From assembly GCA_011192085.1 (NCBI GenBank), contig DUEQ01000504.1, forward strand, positions 2,219-16,573: a DNA stretch of 14,355 bases. The letters are read 5' to 3'. The notes beneath the pieces are model-generated. The model was not told the origin of the DNA. It was given only the letters and a program-made list of their open reading frames with translations, and did no database searches. This document shows, one piece after another, positions 13,635-14,355 of the stretch. Position 1 is the stretch's first letter; each line of letters starts with the position of its first letter. Both the position numbers and the translations under genes were made by a program. The DNA comes from Caldilineae bacterium. Its GTDB lineage: Bacteria > Chloroflexota > Anaerolineae > J102.

Positions 13635-14355
13635 GTGTCTGATCAACAAAATCCATCACAAGCCGAACCTCAAATCAAGGTCCTGCCCAAGAAACGTATC
13701 GTGCGCAAGCTGGCGGTGGGCCAGGAAGTGCAGGGGCGAGTCAAGCGCCTGACCGATTTCGGCGCCTTCATTGATATCGGCGTGGGAACGGATGCTCTGA
13801 TGCATGTCTCCGAGATGAGTCAGCGCCGGATCAAGTCGCCCAAAGATGTGCTGAAGGTGGGGCAGGAGGTGACAGCTTGGATCAAAAAGCTGGACAAAGC
13901 GCACAACCGCATCAGCCTGACCATGCTGCCGCCCGGCACTCGCACCATCCGCGACCTGGAGGTGGGTGAGGTCCTCACCGGCACGGTCACCCGCATTACG
14001 AATTATGGCGCATTTGTCGATATCGGCGTGGGCTATGATGGCATGGTGCACGTCAAGGAGATGGCTTATGGCTACGTGAAGCATCCCAGCGACATGGTGC
14101 AAGAGGGCCAGGAGGTGCAGGTTGAGGTGATCAAGGTCAATCGCCGCCGGGGGCAGATCGATCTTTCCATGAAGAATCTGCTGCCTGAGCCCGAACCCGA
14201 AGCGCCGGAAGAACCCATGGAGGCCGATGAGCCCGAGATGGACCTGGAAGCGGAGGAAGAGAAGGTCCTCTCCCCCTTCGAACTGGCCTTGCTGAAGGCG
14301 CAAGAGAAGAGGAACAAGCGCAAGGAGAAGAAACGCAAGAAGAAGAGTTGGTTCG
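13635..14355 (+). CDS. S1-domain RNA-binding protein with acidic then basic tail (3' end beyond window)
   Basis: The gene starts at GTG 13635, 8 bases after AAGGAG (13621-13626), and is still open at the window edge after 240 codons. Two S1 (OB-fold) domains lie at about 28-97 and 110-180. Both have the DFGAF/NYGAF strand and the DALMHVSEM/DGMVHVKEM segment typical of RNA-binding S1 repeats. Residues 184-209 are Glu/Pro-rich and acidic, and 221-237 are almost all Lys/Arg/Glu (KRNKRKEKKRKKK). Related two-S1 proteins bind RNA and often associate with ribosomes; the protein is shorter than ribosomal protein S1, unless more domains lie beyond the window. It is transcribed divergently from secA with its own strong promoter. 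A specific name is not justified. Confidence 0.87.
   Translation, partial: MSDQQNPSQAEPQIKVLPKKRIVRKLAVGQEVQGRVKRLTDFGAFIDIGVGTDALMHVSEMSQRRIKSPKDVLKVGQEVTAWIKKLDKAHNRISLTMLPPGTRTIRDLEVGEVLTGTVTRITNYGAFVDIGVGYDGMVHVKEMAYGYVKHPSDMVQEGQEVQVEVIKVNRRRGQIDLSMKNLLPEPEPEAPEEPMEADEPEMDLEAEEEKVLSPFELALLKAQEKRNKRKEKKRKKKSWF

Overview
The window is GC-rich bacterial DNA with tightly packed genes. The features that suggest a lineage are a long SecA with a coiled-coil insertion near the N-terminus and a second insert after motif Ia, a KorAB-type ferredoxin-dependent 2-oxoacid oxidoreductase, and degenerate heptameric repeats between genes. Together these fit a Chloroflexota bacterium (Anaerolineae/Caldilineae-like). 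This is an inference from protein character and could not be confirmed by a search.

Layout. Positions 1-1732 hold the end of korA and the complete korB, whose product carries an extra C-terminal CBS pair; a strong intrinsic terminator (1769-1814) follows. Positions 1859-2926 encode a response regulator with two receiver domains and a LuxR-type helix-turn-helix. A promoter near 3018 begins a plus-strand run: a metallo-beta-lactamase-fold protein, a TPR lipoprotein, an M16 zinc peptidase and a polysaccharide-flippase-like membrane protein (3092-6964). Convergent to this, on the minus strand, is a set of five small uncharacterised genes (10167 down to 6961). Four of them encode membrane proteins, one with a cytoplasmic zinc ribbon and a probable extracytoplasmic domain. 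Next is secA (10280-13354, minus strand) with its own terminator. Across a 280-bp bidirectional promoter region, an S1-domain RNA-binding protein (13635 onward) runs off the window.

How the genes relate. KorAB supplies reduced ferredoxin or fixes CO2 in the TCA cycle, and its CBS fusion suggests nucleotide sensing. SecA and the S1 protein are housekeeping genes in secretion and translation or RNA binding. The 3092-6964 run and the minus-strand set are envelope-related in composition, but no pathway can be assigned.

The least explained parts are (i) the minus-strand membrane set with the zinc-ribbon protein, (ii) heptameric repeat tracts that sit on stop/start junctions of several genes and replace the usual Shine-Dalgarno leader, and (iii) the KorB-CBS fusion. 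No rRNA, tRNA, CRISPR array, transposase or phage gene was seen. No gap between genes exceeds 300 bp.
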